The notes: generated by a model not told the origin, from the letters alone. DNA of 64,000 nt from Prochilodus magdalenae (GCA_024036415.1 JAMWET010007157.1:650501-714500), one strand, 5' to 3'; counted from the first letter of the stretch, positions 34,100 through 46,209 are shown. Numbers and translations are program-made.

Positions 34100-35080
34100 C
34101 TTATTTGGCAAATTATATTATTTATTACAGTTAAAAATTCCTTCCTCTGTGATGAGGGCTTGCACTGATGTGATTTCGTGCTGATGAATTGAGTGGCCTT
34201 GTCACTTGGCCGGTACAAATGGGGAAGAGGCTGAGAATAGAGAGGTCTTTCATCTCGCTTGATAAGAATGTCCTGATTACATCTAAATGTAGAGCAACGT
34301 TTCTCACATGATCAATCAACGCCACACATGAAAAAACCTTCACAGAAATTAGCTCCAAAATGGCCTCCGCTCAATTTAATTTCCTGTGACAGTGTGTGTT
34401 AGCGCCTGCACCTTGGCCAATTAAAATGGCAAATGATTACAGCGGGTGTGGGGGATGCGCTGGGTTCTGAGAGCAAGCGAATAGTTCTATAGTGTGCGTG
34501 AGCTTCTCCTCATGCACTCCCCAAGTGTGCACTGTCTCGTGAGATGTTCCATTTGCATCGGTGGCTGTCGGAGTGTCTTTTTGAAGACCCACATTGCTAG
34601 ACATTTGTTCCACTCTGGTGAATCTCATTCATTTTAGCAGGAGGCCTTCTGCTCCAAGTCTCCTGAGGGGCTGTCCCCCTGAAAAGCTGTGAAATTCCTT
34701 AGTCTCTCGCTCTCTCTGGCTGTCTCTCTCTAGCTCTCTCTCTTGTTCTCTGTCTCCTTTCCTTTCTCGCTCTACAGAAGAATCTGGGGCAGGAGAGCTG
34801 CAACTGAACTAAGTGTAGAAGGACCAGTTTACAAAAGAGGCCAGGATGTCAGTGTCAGTGACTTGTTTGATCTTGCCTTGCTCTCTCCCTGTGTTCTTGG
34901 AGGAAGGTGATGGATTTGTCTATGGGTGATTGAAACCGAAACCCCTCGCGGTGAGAGCTGGCCGTAATCCGTGTGATAAATCATATTACCGCTGGTTGGC
35001 TTAATTGATGATGATTTCCTTGTTCTAGATGGGAGTCCCACAGGGTTGGGTAATTAGCATCTGCATCTGCTTAGCATTGT
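34100..35080. promoter_or_regulatory. Cluster of candidate regulatory blocks
   Basis: A long stretch of mixed composition. The most suggestive part is 34360-34445, where 'gcgcctgcaccttggccaat' leads into 'taaaatggcaaatgattac' with stacked homeodomain-like sites. A CT-rich tract at 34701-34772 divides the stretch. After 34900, 'gtgtgataaatcatattacc' and 'taattgatgatgatttcc' are again homeodomain-like. No coding frame. Enhancer role inferred from texture. Confidence 0.35.
34701..34772 (+). repeat. CT-rich low-complexity tract
   Basis: Repeated 'ctctct' with interruptions, inside a regulatory-looking stretch. Confidence 0.8.
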
Positions 35081-35084
35081 CATT

Positions 35085-37221
35085 CCACTGGGCATGGATC
35101 AGATCCACTGTTGCTTAATCTTCTACCTCTACACACATGTTTCAGTCATATGAGTTAACACAAAAGCTGGCCCCAAATATTTTTTTTAGAATACACTTAA
35201 ACCAGCGGTTCTCAAACTAGCGCTTAGAGACTCACAAATGCACTGCAGCACATTTTGCTGACATATATATGCTGTTTTTAGTATATTCAGCATTTGTGTT
35301 TAATATGTATTTTATGATTGTTTTATTTTTAGACTGCATTGCTAATTACCTCCTAAGTTAGAGCACTGTTTCATAGTAATGATTCATATTGATTGGTTCA
35401 TTTTGTTTGTTTCTACTGTTACCTCTACTATATTTGAGTAAGTCACAGTTATGTGATATCAAGCAAAATGGAGGTAAAAGACATTACCAGTGAATTCCTT
35501 TAGTATCCCATGCTAGCATACTAGTAAGCCATGTAAGCTAATCTAGGTGTGGTTTGATAACTAATATCAGATCTGGGAAACTAGCACTGATTTAGATATG
35601 AAATCAAATTATCTATAAGTTTGCTAAAGGGCTGTTTCCAGGATTAAAAAAGGGTTTACCAACATTTGAACAATCAGGGATAACAAAGCCAATCTCATGG
35701 GGGTCCCCTATGTAGGGATTCCATCTTAAATTCAAAACTGTGGCTGGAGGAGGGGGTGCCTGAAAATTAATTTATTCATCATTTATTTCTTAATTATTAT
35801 GTACACTCAATATGAAGTCAATGAAAGTTATTCACCCACGATCAGCGAGCATCTGTCTTTGGTTTTCTGAACTATGTAATCATGCACAACTGATCAGGGT
35901 GGTGCTCTAGCAGTTGGTTTAGCACATAGTCTATCAACTGTGATTACGTTTGAGACACTAATAAAAACTTTACAACGTGCCATATATATTTACCATACAA
36001 TATGCTGTGCATTTACAGTTTGTAAATCTCGACATGTACTATCTCAATATTATTAACCCAAACATTTGGTTTTCACTAAGGCTAGAATCAGCAGTGCTAT
36101 GGTGAGTTAATTAGCAGCCAGGCAACATTGCCTCCCAAAAATACCATTGGGTTTTTTTGCACACAGGGGATAAACACTTATTGTACCATTTTTAATGTTG
36201 TCCTAATCCAGAAATGGATTAAGAGAGAACAAAGAAGTAGCTAATGTGAGCTCATGGATCAGATTATACTTGGGTGTTGTACAGTAAACTGGATGCATAA
36301 TATAGTGGTGTCAGTGCGTGTAGGTAAAGAGAAATGTGTTCATCTCTATTTAAGATCATATTAGCATGTGTTAAGCTCTGCTTTAAAGGAATTTTTGAAG
36401 GCTGTGTTATGCTGTGTGTCATTGTAACAAACCTAAAGGAGCCGAGTGGTAAACAGAGACAGTCTAGGCAGCTAACAGTGTGAACCTCCAGCTAGCCTCA
36501 CTGTGTTTGCCCCTTTTCTGTACACTGTTTCTGAGTTGAGCTAAGTAAAGCTGTCCAAGCCTTGTCTGAGAACCCCCTGCGTTGCAATATAAATGAATAG
36601 ATGTGTATGATTCCCTCTCTGTATGGTGCTACAATCCATCTGTCTATCTTTCTATCTCTATGTTATTACTTTTGCTGGGATGGTGTCAAGGACATTGCTA
36701 GACTGCTACATGTACTGGGGCACACTCTAAATTAAGGGGGGTACAGCTCAACCTTTTTGCTTGTCAGAGATAGGGGAAGAAAGTCCTGCATTTTAAAAGC
36801 TAGATCTTTTCAACCGAATACTCAACCAAAAACAGTTACCTGAATACGCCCAATTGAAAGTCCTCGGTTGTGATGTAAATGCTTTTTTTATTTTTCACAC
36901 ATGCATGTGAAAAAATGAATTAATAGGTAATGCCACTGATTAAGTAGGCTATATTTATAATAATATATAGAGTAATACATGTAAATATATGTAATTATTG
37001 TAAAATATAGATATACCGCCTATGGCTAAATAGTTCCTGTCCACCCATCCAAAAGCAGTTGGCCAAAAAGAAAAAAAGAAAATAGGCAGACTGAGTGACA
37101 AGACACAACTAGACCACCGACTATGTATCTTAAACTACCTCTCGTGTATTATTAAAACATGCATATTAACCTATTCATGAGAGCTTAGAAATGTTCTTCA
37201 TTTGGTCTAGTAGGTTTCACA
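35085..37221. other. AT-rich sequence, no gene recognised
   Basis: No gene. Small (TCTA)n-like words near 36640-36660 and A/T runs near 36960-37010. A possible transposon end lies at 35203 (next entry). Confidence 0.45.
35203..35219 (+). mobile_element. hAT-type terminal sequence (isolated)
   Basis: 'cagcggttctcaaacta' matches the CAG.GGTTCTCAAA start of hAT (Charlie-like) element ends. I did not find a matching inverted end or an 8-bp target duplication downstream, so it may be a solitary relic or coincidence. Confidence 0.3.
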
Positions 37222-37495
37222 TAAGGCAGCATGGTGGGTCATGCAAGAAGGTTGACCAGGACCTTTTCTGTGTGGAGTTTGCATGTTCTCTCTGTGTCTG
37301 TAATGGTTTTCTCTGGGTGCTTATGTTTCCTTCCACAGTCAGAAGACATGCATTTAAATGAGTAGGAGGTGCTATTGCCCCCAGCTATGAGTGTGTGGGT
37401 GTAAATGTGTATGTCTGCGTAACTGCCCTGTGATGGACTTGCGACCTGTCAAGGTGTTCTCAAGAGGATGAGCAGCTTTAAACGTGTGAGTGAGA
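37222..37495 (+). mobile_element. V-SINE/DANA-type SINE
   Basis: A degenerate head 'ggcagcatggtgggtcatgc' and 'aagaaggttgacc' is followed by the strongly conserved body 'tgtgtggagtttgcatgttc', 'tctctgggtgct' and 'ttccacagtcagaagacatg', then 'gccctgtgatggacttgcga' with 'cctgtcaaggtgt'. This order is characteristic of the V-SINE superfamily of fish, to which zebrafish DANA belongs. The tRNA promoter boxes have decayed. Confidence 0.8.
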
Positions 37496-37559
37496 GAGTT
37501 GGGGTTTCAAATCATAACAGTAAATGCAACAACTTCTTGCTTAATATCACTGCTGTCTC

Positions 37560-38700
37560 CTCACAGAACAATGTAGGCATAATGGAGACCTTATCAGCCT
37601 TGCTTCTTACTGAAAATGAAAACCGCTCTACCAAATAAAGAACATCCTTAGCAGAAAGAATATATATTTATATATAAATGCCTAAAAAATGTACCTCAAA
37701 AATAGTCAAGATGTGTTTGATGTCTGAAACTTGCTTCTTTCATGTTTGCCCTGGAGCTAAAAGCATAACGGAAGCTTATACCTTACCAATTAGCATCTGC
37801 AAATAGGATGCCTAAATCATCACTCACTTGTCTCAGAAGACACCAGGACATCAGTGGAAAACTAAAGAAGCCAGCCAAACATCAAAAACGTGTTTCTTGG
37901 CTGAGTGAGTAGATTTGGGGACGTTGTGTAAATTATGAATTAAATTAAATTATGGCCGTTGCTTTAAGCAGGATTTTATTGGTTCTTTGTGCTGTGAAAT
38001 AATCATTCTATCCTATCAGCGATAACAGCTTATTCGAACCCTTCAGCAAGAGACCACTGCACTGGTTTACACAAAACCCTTTCCATGTGGGATGGAATTT
38101 GTGTCAAACTGAATCTCTACTCAATTGCTACTGTGGATTAATATGAAATGCAATACACACATAGCATTCCTTTTCCATAATAATGCTGAATGTGTGTCAA
38201 AATGAAAAACAATCACTCTGTCAAGTTGTTTTATGAAATCATGAAAGATTTTCATGTACACATCAAAATGCTGAATTCACTCTGCAATTTGATCAAAGCA
38301 CAGCTGTATTGCTTTTCACTGTGTGCCATTCCAAACATGTATACCTGATTTAAATGCAGTCATTACAGTGAATAAGCTAAAAGCAATATGTACAAGACAA
38401 ACAGGTGGCACACTCTGTAAACGTGCCAACATGAAAAGCAAAAAAAAACCCTCCTGCATTCATGTACAGTTTTGAGCACTTAACGGAACTACTTTAACAT
38501 ACCAACGCAAAATGCAGTACAATCATTAAACCTAAGTCTGAACAGCTTGAAATTGTAATCACAGTTCTCTCCTAAATATGGAGCATAGCTAATAAGCCAG
38601 GCAGGAGTAATCGCTCGCAGCTGTAACTTTAACCAAAGATAATGTACTTTCACGACGGAATAAGGGATATGCAGTTACACAGGACCCGGCCTACGTGTTG
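37560..38700. promoter_or_regulatory. Extended candidate conserved non-coding region
   Basis: The longest repeat-free, mixed-composition stretch in the window. It holds an inverted GATA pair ('tatcagcgataac' at about 38017), an octamer-like 'gaaatgcaat' near 38146, a TCF/LEF word GATCAAAG at 38291-38298 next to the E-box CAGCTG at 38301-38306, and several TAAT words. It has almost no open frame of note, so coding is unlikely. Developmental enhancers often combine such sites; this is inference without alignment. Confidence 0.4.
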
Positions 38701-38734
38701 TTTAAACTCTTTAGTCAGATCTTCACATGCTGCT

Positions 38735-38890
38735 TCCAGAATGGATCACTCGTTGACTCACGATTCACTATATAGCATTTACTACATAGTGAACTGACTA
38801 GAGAATGACTAAACGACTTTTCACCTTTAAAGCGCCACACAGTGAAATGTAGTACAGCTTGAAGCCGGGTGCTTTTCAGAGTGATTTGCG
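38735..38890. mobile_element. MITE-like fragment
   Basis: 'cactcgttgactcacgattc' leads into 'actatatagcatttactaca' then 'tagtgaactgac', and later 'aaagcgccacacagtgaaat'. I recall this set of words from a common fish MITE, and the inner part ('ttcactata...tagtgaa') is itself palindromic. Family not named. Confidence 0.4.
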
Positions 38891-39500
38891 TTGAATTCTG
38901 ACACAAACTCATTATTTATATGTGAATCTGCATGTATTGTTTCCTGTTAGGAGGTCGAGTGATGTTAAATCAATGCAATGGATTTTTTTTGGGTTTTATT
39001 TTGGCAGGTTTTCCACATGTATCTGCTGTTTAAACAGACCTGTGTGGATTGTGTTTAACTTATTCACTGTAATAATTGCATTTCAACATATGCATGTCTG
39101 AGGTGCTGCACAGTGAAAAGCAAAGCAGGTGTGCATTTATTAAAATTCACAGTGGAGCATTTTGATTTGTAGATGTAACTCCTGTATTGTTTTCAGTAAA
39201 AAAGGAGAAAACAGTTACTATGGAAAAGCAAGGTCATGTGCATCTTGTATTGCACCCTGTGATGTGGTAAGGCGAGGCCTACCCCATCACCAGTGAACAC
39301 CATTCCTTGCACTATAAAATATGTGTGGGTATAGATGTACTTACCTGTGTCTGCCTGTGAAGGGAGAATTAGCAGAAAGGGAATAGCAGGGAGACCTACG
39401 TGTCTATCCTTATCGGGAGGATCCACCGATGGGGAGAAAGGTGGGGGGGTGGGGCTATTCTTCATCTAATATCCTGTGGGAGGAAAGAGAAAATAATGCA
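38891..39500. other. No gene recognised
   Basis: The purine-rich 'gtgggaggaaagagaaa' near 39475 could be a polypurine tract next to the LTR-like segment that follows. A 90-codon minus-strand frame at 39193-39465 is unrecognised. Confidence 0.4.
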
Positions 39501-39501
39501 G

Positions 39502-39890
39502 TTGTTATAAGTTAATGGGCCCAGACAACGTATATACCGGTAATGAATTGTTTAACATAGGTTGTTTGTATTTAGCGCTGGGGGATCTACGAAGGCGGGG
39601 CTTTGGACTTAAAACCCAAGGGTTCCCAAGAGAGAGGACTTCTTCTCCCCATGACTCTGTTTGATCGCAAAACACTAGCCGCTTGTAGTGTTTAAAGTAA
39701 TGTTGTGGGGGAAGTTATAAAGGGAGTTGAGACACAGCCTCGCAGCTGCTTCCCATGCCATGACTAAACCTGAAGCTTAGTATATATTGTAAATACTTTA
39801 CTTTTTGTTTTGTACAGGTTTTGTTTCCTGTTTTCACATCATGTAAATAAACCACTTGTCCGTATACTCTACTTTTAGTCTTTAACCAAC
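39502..39890 (+). mobile_element. Possible solo LTR
   Basis: About 390 bp beginning 'tgttataagttaatgggccc', with a TATA-like 'gttataaaggg' at about 39714, a GC-rich stretch after it, and a polyadenylation word 'aataaa' at 39845, ending near 'tttaaccaactaccc'. The order of TATA box, transcribed part and polyadenylation signal is that of an LTR. A purine-rich stretch just before could be the 3' polypurine tract. The second LTR and target duplication were not found. Alternative: a small unrelated transcription unit. Confidence 0.3.
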
Positions 39891-39894
39891 TACC

Positions 39895-40505
39895 CGATTA
39901 AACCAATACTGCAAAAATATGCCTTAAACAGATTGCACTGTAATTTTAAATGGTTTAAAAATGATTTTGTGACAAAGAATAGATGATGTTGTATTATGCT
40001 CCTTGGATAGGGTTCTGGCTGGTCTACATATATGCAATATATATATACTTTCTCACTGAAACCATCTATCAACTGCTTGTGATAATGTACTGTACAATCA
40101 CATGCATGCTACAGGGCTCAGCACTCTGAATGCTTCCTTTGCCCACACGATCCAATGTGAAATGTTTGATGCTCTTTGTGTCTGCCTGCCTGCCTGCCTG
40201 TGGTTGGGAGGGAAAAGACTCAGTCAAAAATGACATGCCTGTAATGTAAGCCAGGAGCTGTTAGGCAGTCCCCACAGCACAGATTTTAAATATGTAACCC
40301 TCACTAACATACAATATCCACTCTCTTCTATAAGCATGCATACATGGCTCACAGATACATATGCATGCTCACATACAATATATACTGTACAGACAGAAAC
40401 CAGCAGAAGTGTGTGTTTACTGAAACTGAAAAAGGAAGTTTCCTCTGGAAAGTTTCCTCTGAGAAGTGTGTCTGAAAAGAAATATTTAAATATATCAGTT
40501 GGCAG
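39895..40505. other. No gene recognised
   Basis: AT-rich, with a short (TGCC)n run at about 40183-40200 and (AT)n patches near 40035-40045. Confidence 0.5.
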
Positions 40506-40509
40506 TGAA

Positions 40510-40680
40510 CAAAAATGAGAGATAGCAAATCTAGAGGAAGAAGAGAAAGAGGGAAGGAAATATGAGATTATTGAAAAGAGCAGAAAAAGGAAAAAGAGAG
40601 AGCCGGTGAAAGAAAAAAGAAAAAAGGGTGAGCAAAAGGGAGGGAGAGAGAGAGGTGGGCGAGCGTGGGAGGAAGGGAAC
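40510..40680 (+). repeat. GA-rich low-complexity tract
   Basis: Purine-rich on the plus strand, leading directly into a regulatory-looking block. The 152-codon minus-strand frame at 40224-40682 is Ser/Phe-rich low complexity over this part and is not a gene. Confidence 0.75.
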
Positions 40681-40689
40681 ATTATGCCT

Positions 40690-41000
40690 GCAGGAAACGG
40701 AGGTAAATGCGATAGACAGAGGCTGTTATAATCTCAATAATCAATGACTGGAGTCTAACAGGTGACGGTAATGGCTGTTCTCTAAGCACAGCTTAGATCT
40801 GCCCTCTTGGCCAATTACTGCTCCCCTCGTCTGGCCTCTCTGGGCACCCGTGCTTATCTCAGAATGATCGGCTTGTTATTTCACAGAGCCCACAGAAACC
40901 CTGTTCGGTTATTATTGAACCTTCACAAAGTCTTTCATACTTCCGGCGCTTTGGCAGAGGAGCATGAGTGAGTTCGGATGCTGCAGTAAATGAACAGATT
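40690..41000. promoter_or_regulatory. Candidate conserved non-coding block
   Basis: Mixed composition with 'ataatctcaataatcaatga', 'ttggccaattactgctc', 'gaatgatcggcttgttattt' and 'ttattattgaac'. Homeodomain-like and CCAAT words are dense, and there is no repeat and no open frame. It starts where the GA tract ends. Texture-based call. Confidence 0.4.
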
Positions 41001-41755
41001 TGTACCGTACAGGCCTGTGTGGCTGTTGCTGATGCTATCTAGTAATGGGCATGGTATTATAGAGTAAGAATACACAGCTCATGTTTACACAATACAGTAT
41101 ATGCGTAGGTGTATGAATTGGTTGTGCTCATACATGTATGTGTGAGTGTGTTTGTTTTTATACATTTTCAGGACTAAAAGTAAAAAATGCCTTTTTTATA
41201 TAAAAAAAAGTTTTAAAATAAAAACGGCACCCTATATTTACTGTTTAAAAATGACACTGTAAAAGTAATTTATGTCTTTACCCATTGTCACTGTTGGAGC
41301 AAATCTTTGTATATATGTATATATATAAATGTATAGGCCAGAGCCTATCCCAGCACACATCAGGCAGAAGGCGGAAAACACCCTGGAAAAGCCTCCAGTC
41401 CATCGCAGACAGACACTTCATTTTCTAAACACTAAGGGTCCATAGGCGGAGCTGTATTTACACTCCTGAGTAAACATTTTAGTATTTATTTAAAATAAGT
41501 TGTGTATGAAAATAAAATAAAATAATAAACAAATAATTGAGGAATATTGTCCTGCAAAAAGAGAGAAAGAAAGAGGGAGAGAAAGACAGAGACTTTCATA
41601 TCACCATCATGATTTTCTGTTATTAGAATTACATTTCCTACCAATTACAGAATAAAGACACATTTGTAAATTCATAAAATACTGCTGTCTGTTTCTGATT
41701 AAGTGACCCTCTGATGCGATGTCATGTACAGGCTGCTGTGTTGGCTCTTAAGCCA

Positions 41756-41758
<3 letters not shown>
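41001..41758. other. AT-rich sequence with a SINE fragment
   Basis: No gene. (TA)n-like words near 41310-41325 lie just before a SINE fragment at 41331-41425 (separate entry). A small GA patch is at about 41562-41592. Confidence 0.5.
41331..41425 (+). mobile_element. SINE 3' fragment
   Basis: 'agagcctatcccagcacaca' then 'caggcagaaggcggaaaaca', 'ccctgga' and 'gtccatcgcagacagacac' match the distal body that follows V-SINE-type insertions in many fish. No tRNA head is present. Confidence 0.55.
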
Positions 41759-41787
<29 letters not shown>

Positions 41788-41815
41788 CCTTTCTCTCTCT
41801 CTCTCTCACACTCTC
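41759..41815 (+). repeat. (CT)n microsatellite
   Basis: Two clean CT runs separated by 'tttctctgtcccttt'. Lies immediately before a regulatory-looking block. Confidence 0.9.
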
Positions 41816-41829
41816 CACCCTCCAACTCC

Positions 41830-42060
41830 ACTTTAATGGTTGTTTTGAACTGTGACCAGGGTGGTCTCTCGATTTCACAGCTCTGTCAGGGTCTGTTACT
41901 GCATTTCTAATAATTGTCTAGCTTGCCTCAGCCCCTGCTTCATATTTCAGCAGCAGAGCATCAGCCCACCACAGCCAACACCAATTAAATGAAAGGAGAG
42001 CGAGCTGGACTGGAGCCAGGTTCTGGATCGGTCTGGCCGTAACACTCTCTCAAACACCAA
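41830..42060. promoter_or_regulatory. Candidate conserved non-coding block
   Basis: Mixed composition with 'catttctaataattgtctag' and 'caccaattaaatgaaagg' homeodomain-like words, and an absence of simple repeats. It abuts the CT microsatellite. No open frame. Inferred from texture. Confidence 0.4.
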
Positions 42061-42289
42061 CCTGTCCAGTCACAGCCACTTTAGCATCAGGACCAATGCT
42101 GCTGTCTACAGCCCATCAGAGAAAATAGGTCCAGTATCATTTGTACAAATGATAGATAAATACCTAACCAAGCATATTGGGAAATGTTGGAAGTGTAAAT
42201 AAGTGCATTTACAAATACAAGGAACTATTCGGTGCAAATGGTATTTGGTCATTTATATGGCAAAAACACTCTTATTTTTTCTACAACTG

Positions 42290-42835
42290 CAAATGTAAAT
42301 GTAAATAAAAACAGAATGCAATGATTTACAAATCTCATAGACCCATATTTTATTCACAATAGAACACAGAACACATATCAGATGTTGAAAGTGAGACGTT
42401 CTAGCATTTTATGGAAATTATTAACTCATTTAGAACTTGATGGCAGCTACACATCTTTAAAAATTGGGACAGGGCCATGGCTATGATTATGTAGCTTTCC
42501 CTCTTCCTTTAACAGTCTGTAAACATCTGGGAAGTATAGAGACCATTTGCTGGAATTTTCTGAAAGAGATATTGTTCCATTCTTGTCTGATGCAGGATTC
42601 TAGCTTAACAGTCCTGGGTCTCCTGTGCCAGATTTTTCATTTCATGATGTGCCAATCTATTGGTGGAAGGTCTGGACTGCAGACAGGTCAGCTCAGCCTC
42701 CAGACTCTTCTTCTGCGAAGCCATACTTTTGTGATGGCTGCAGTATGTGATTTAGCATTGTCTTGCGGAAAACTGCAAGGCCTTCCCCGAAAGAGATGCT
42801 TGAAGATGGGAGTATATGTTGTTCTAAAACATTAA
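42290..42835 (-). pseudogene. Tc1-like transposon, C-terminal transposase remnant
   Basis: The plus strand shows words of a common fish element end ('aacagaatgcaatgatttac', 'atattttattcacaatagaa', 'ttgatggcagctacacatct'). Reading the minus strand gives EGLAVFRKTMLNHILQPSQK, the place where related transposases read 'GRPCIFQQDNAKPHTA', then stops, then NGTISLSENSSK and a KWSLYFPDVYRLLKEEGKAT tail corresponding to the helical C-terminus. The catalytic aspartate position is substituted and several stops are present, so it is inactive. The N-terminal half is missing. Confidence 0.75.
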
Positions 42836-44035
42836 AATCTAAAACTTGTTTGGAATAACAGCATGTAATAACACATTTCATACAATCACTATATCATTCC
42901 ATAATTCCGCTGAACACCCATTGTCACCTATGTTATTTATGCTGCAACTAACCACGAGATCTGCAGTTGTATGTTAATATTAACTATGAGGATATATATA
43001 ACTAACTGTATAACTTCTTTGAGATAATATTTGACCTATAGCCTTTTCTGAGGAAGCATACACACTCCTCCTTAGGATTATATTAAATTCTGAATCTTTC
43101 AGCAGCAGTGATGGTTGAAAACCAAATAAACTGGAATCAGTCATGAACTAACACAATCTAATTTATTGAATTTAATGTTCTATGAAATGCTTTCTGGACT
43201 GACTGAAACAAGTCGGAAAAGCTGAGCTGATATTGCAGCAACATCACGCTCTTCTCTGTAACATTTAAAAATATTACTTTTGGTGTGCGAAACTGCTAAT
43301 ATAAAATACAGAATACCAGACTGTTCTGTTGTTGTATTAATGCAATGGAATCCTCATCTGTGATGGAATTCGTGGTTGTCTACTCTCATGTTCTATTTAA
43401 AATATATAGAGAGAAATATTATGTGCATCACCTTCTACTTGTCACCATGTACAAAAAATAATCAATATGCACATGTTATTATATTATGAGTGCTATATTC
43501 TATATATATCAAACACCCAGCAGTCTGCACCATTAGTGTTTTTCTCTTTTTGTTTTTAACCTATCCTGTATGATGCTCCAGGGAAAGGGGTATATCAATA
43601 CCAGAGCACTTGTCTGTGAAACACAGTGTACATTCAATTTATTAGCATCTGCTGCTCTGCACTAGAGAGTTCCAACAGGCGTTTCTGTTTGCTTCTCCAT
43701 CTCGTATTTGTGCTGATTCTACCGGCGGATTTGGGCCACATTACTTTGTGTCCTTCTCTTGAGTCAACAATTTATCTGGTTCCTGAACCATGCCTGCCAG
43801 TCCTCTGCTTGACACATGTTCTGTGCATGTGCAGCTATAGTCCTTTATTGTTGCAGATTTAAGGAGCTTTAGCCTGATCAGTCAAGGACTTCCTGGGTTT
43901 ACTCAAGCTGAGCTGTTGATGAAATATTGAACATGTATCATAACTTAGAACAGATGAACAAGATTTGATTCTTTGGAGTATATTGTTGGTTAAACATCAC
44001 AATACATTATGGTAAAATATTATAATACATATATG
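42836..44035. other. AT-rich sequence, no gene recognised
   Basis: No coding or repeat signal that I can support. The 78-codon frame at 43626-43862 is unremarkable. Confidence 0.5.
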
Positions 44036-44039
44036 CAAA

Positions 44040-44275
44040 CAAAAAACAAAGTGACAAGAGTGAAATGGAAAAATCAAGGCCTGACAGAACAAAACAAAGG
44101 CAAACATAAAACACACAACCAGGGGAATATGTACACAGGGAACTAACAAGAATCACCTGGGGCTAAAGAGAGGGCAGGGCTACGAGACACAAACCAAACC
44201 AACAAGAATAGCACATGGCTGAAACAGACAAGGGCAGGGCAAGACAGGGTGACAAAAAGTGAGCGGGACACCATT
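44040..44275 (+). repeat. A-rich interspersed repeat, copy 2
   Basis: 'acaaaggcaaacataaaaca' and 'gagagggcagggctac' followed by 'gagacacaaacc' resemble the segment at 31780-32110. A/C-rich and non-coding. Confidence 0.4.
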
Positions 44276-45449
44276 TACATAAAAAAAAAAAACATAAATC
44301 TACAGTGAACCTCCAAAATCACTGACACCTTTCTGACTGAACACTTTCATCATTATTATTAGCAACTGTTTTCTTTAATATTTGCAATAACATTTCAATA
44401 CCAATTTTTTTTCCTTGCTGCTACCTTTTCTTGATAAATCCAAATCTGCTAGCTAGTTTAATCCACTCTCAAACTCTCACTTACTTTGTACAATGTGTTT
44501 GGTCTGGTTTGCCCTGCACTGCGTAAAGGTGATTGGCTGACTTCAATCATTCAAAAAGTCCAAGGTAACTGATTGCTAAAAATGCCATGCATACAAGGTG
44601 TTTTTACTTGAGTAATTTGTTACTGAAGTTCAGTTTGGGAAATGTGCAATGTCTGAAAAATGTGAATCCCTTTGCAAATATGTCATACAGTCTTTGGTAA
44701 TCCCTGCAGTCATGATGTGACTGTAAACATAGCCACTGATCTATAGGTTGATACACACAGATATACAGAGTTACAAAAAGCTTGTTACAAAATATATACG
44801 TTTTACTTTTTAGCCAGAGAAAAAAAATCTGAGGTAAGTTCTCAATACCATGGTAGGCAACCTGCTAATTGTAGCATTTATCTTGTCTGAGTCTTTTTTG
44901 TCCTTTCTGAATGTTGGTAACATCCCACCCCCCAAAAAATCACCCCAAAGCAGTTCAGACTTTCAGGACTGCTGTGAAATCCATGTGTGAAATGAAATGC
45001 AACATTTAAGCCTGTGTCTCTTCAAATAATGTAAATATGAATATATCATGATTGCTAATGTTCAGCTGTTCTTCACTATTTTCCTTACTTTTTGTTAAAT
45101 AAACTGGTTTGCTGTACTAATTAAATGTTCTATTGCACTTTCTGCAGTCCCTATGCTATTTCTGTTTGTTGGTAACCATATAACCAAATTCAGGGTTCAC
45201 TTTATTGAAATATGCATGAAATGGCAAATTAAATTTTGAAAAAGTAGATATCATTTTTTCACCAATATAACAAAACGTAAAGCAAATACTGATTTTTTCT
45301 GTGCCAAGATTTCGCAGGGTATTTTCCTTTTACAGTCTACTAAAACGTATCTGTAAATTGACATCATAAGAATAGCAGAACGCTTTTTGGTGATACTTAC
45401 AGCTATTTTAAAAAAATGATATAAATGATACAATGATATAAAACCAACA
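44276..45449. other. AT-rich sequence, no gene recognised
   Basis: Starts with an A-run (44281-44292). No gene or named repeat. Confidence 0.5.
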
Positions 45450-45590
45450 GTATGAAGAACCATTTCACTATGTAAAGAAACATTAAAATGGTTCTTTGAG
45501 GGTTCATGGTCTATATTAAATCATTATGTTTGCTAAGGAACCCATAAAGAACCACAGATTAGTTGTTAAAAGAATACAACAGTTTCCCTA
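45450..45590. mobile_element. MITE-like fragment with 'aagaacca' repeats
   Basis: 'gaagaaccatttcactatgt', 'aaatggttctttgagggttc' and 'aacccataaagaaccac' are words typical of a palindromic fish MITE in which 'agaacca' and 'tggttct' alternate. Degraded, no clear ends. Confidence 0.45.
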
Positions 45591-46209
45591 AAGAGATGCA
45601 AAGGCGTTTTCTATGAACACTCAAGTCGGTGCTCGCTGTCAAATATCGAGGTGATTGGAAAAAAAATTAGATACTGGCTTTTATACTGGCTCTCCTGCAT
45701 TCTCTCCTTTTAATGAAATTTTTTACATCAAAATTCCAAACATAGTTATGAGGCCCTTTTTCTACAAAAGTGTTCACAATTTCTCCAGCAAATTTAAAAA
45801 TAGCTGGTATAATGTATGAGCTTTTTCTTTGTTGTATAGAACACGCTTAATGAATAGGAATTTGAATGTAATTTGTTGATTCTTCTACTGATGCATTTAT
45901 TTGCATCGTACCTTTTGTACTATTTGATGTTTACAAGAATGAAAGAAAAACTGTTTCTGATGACAGAATATGAATCCCTATTCACAAAGCCATACACTCA
46001 GCAAACAGAAAACAGCAAACAGAACAAAAAACAACAACAAAAAAACTGTAACTGCACTGTTGGTGCTGGTGGATGGAGAATATTTTCAAGAAGATGGATA
46101 GTGTTAGTTGGTCCACATATGACATTATGGCATGCAGTCATGGTAACAGTGCTCCACACTGTCCAGGGACATCAACTTGACCACTACTGACATAGCTGAC
46201 ATAGCATGA
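45591..46209. other. AT-rich sequence, no gene recognised
   Basis: The 105-codon frame at 45873-46190 is Lys/Gln-rich over an A-run and has no domain. The part after 46050 may be eroded transposon sequence belonging to the next feature. Confidence 0.4.

Noticed and set aside
40224..40682. A 152-codon minus-strand frame
   Set aside because: Mostly the complement of a GA-rich tract; Ser/Phe-rich, no domain.
42464..42835. A 123-codon plus-strand frame
   Set aside because: Antisense to the Tc1-like transposase remnant, which explains the sequence better.
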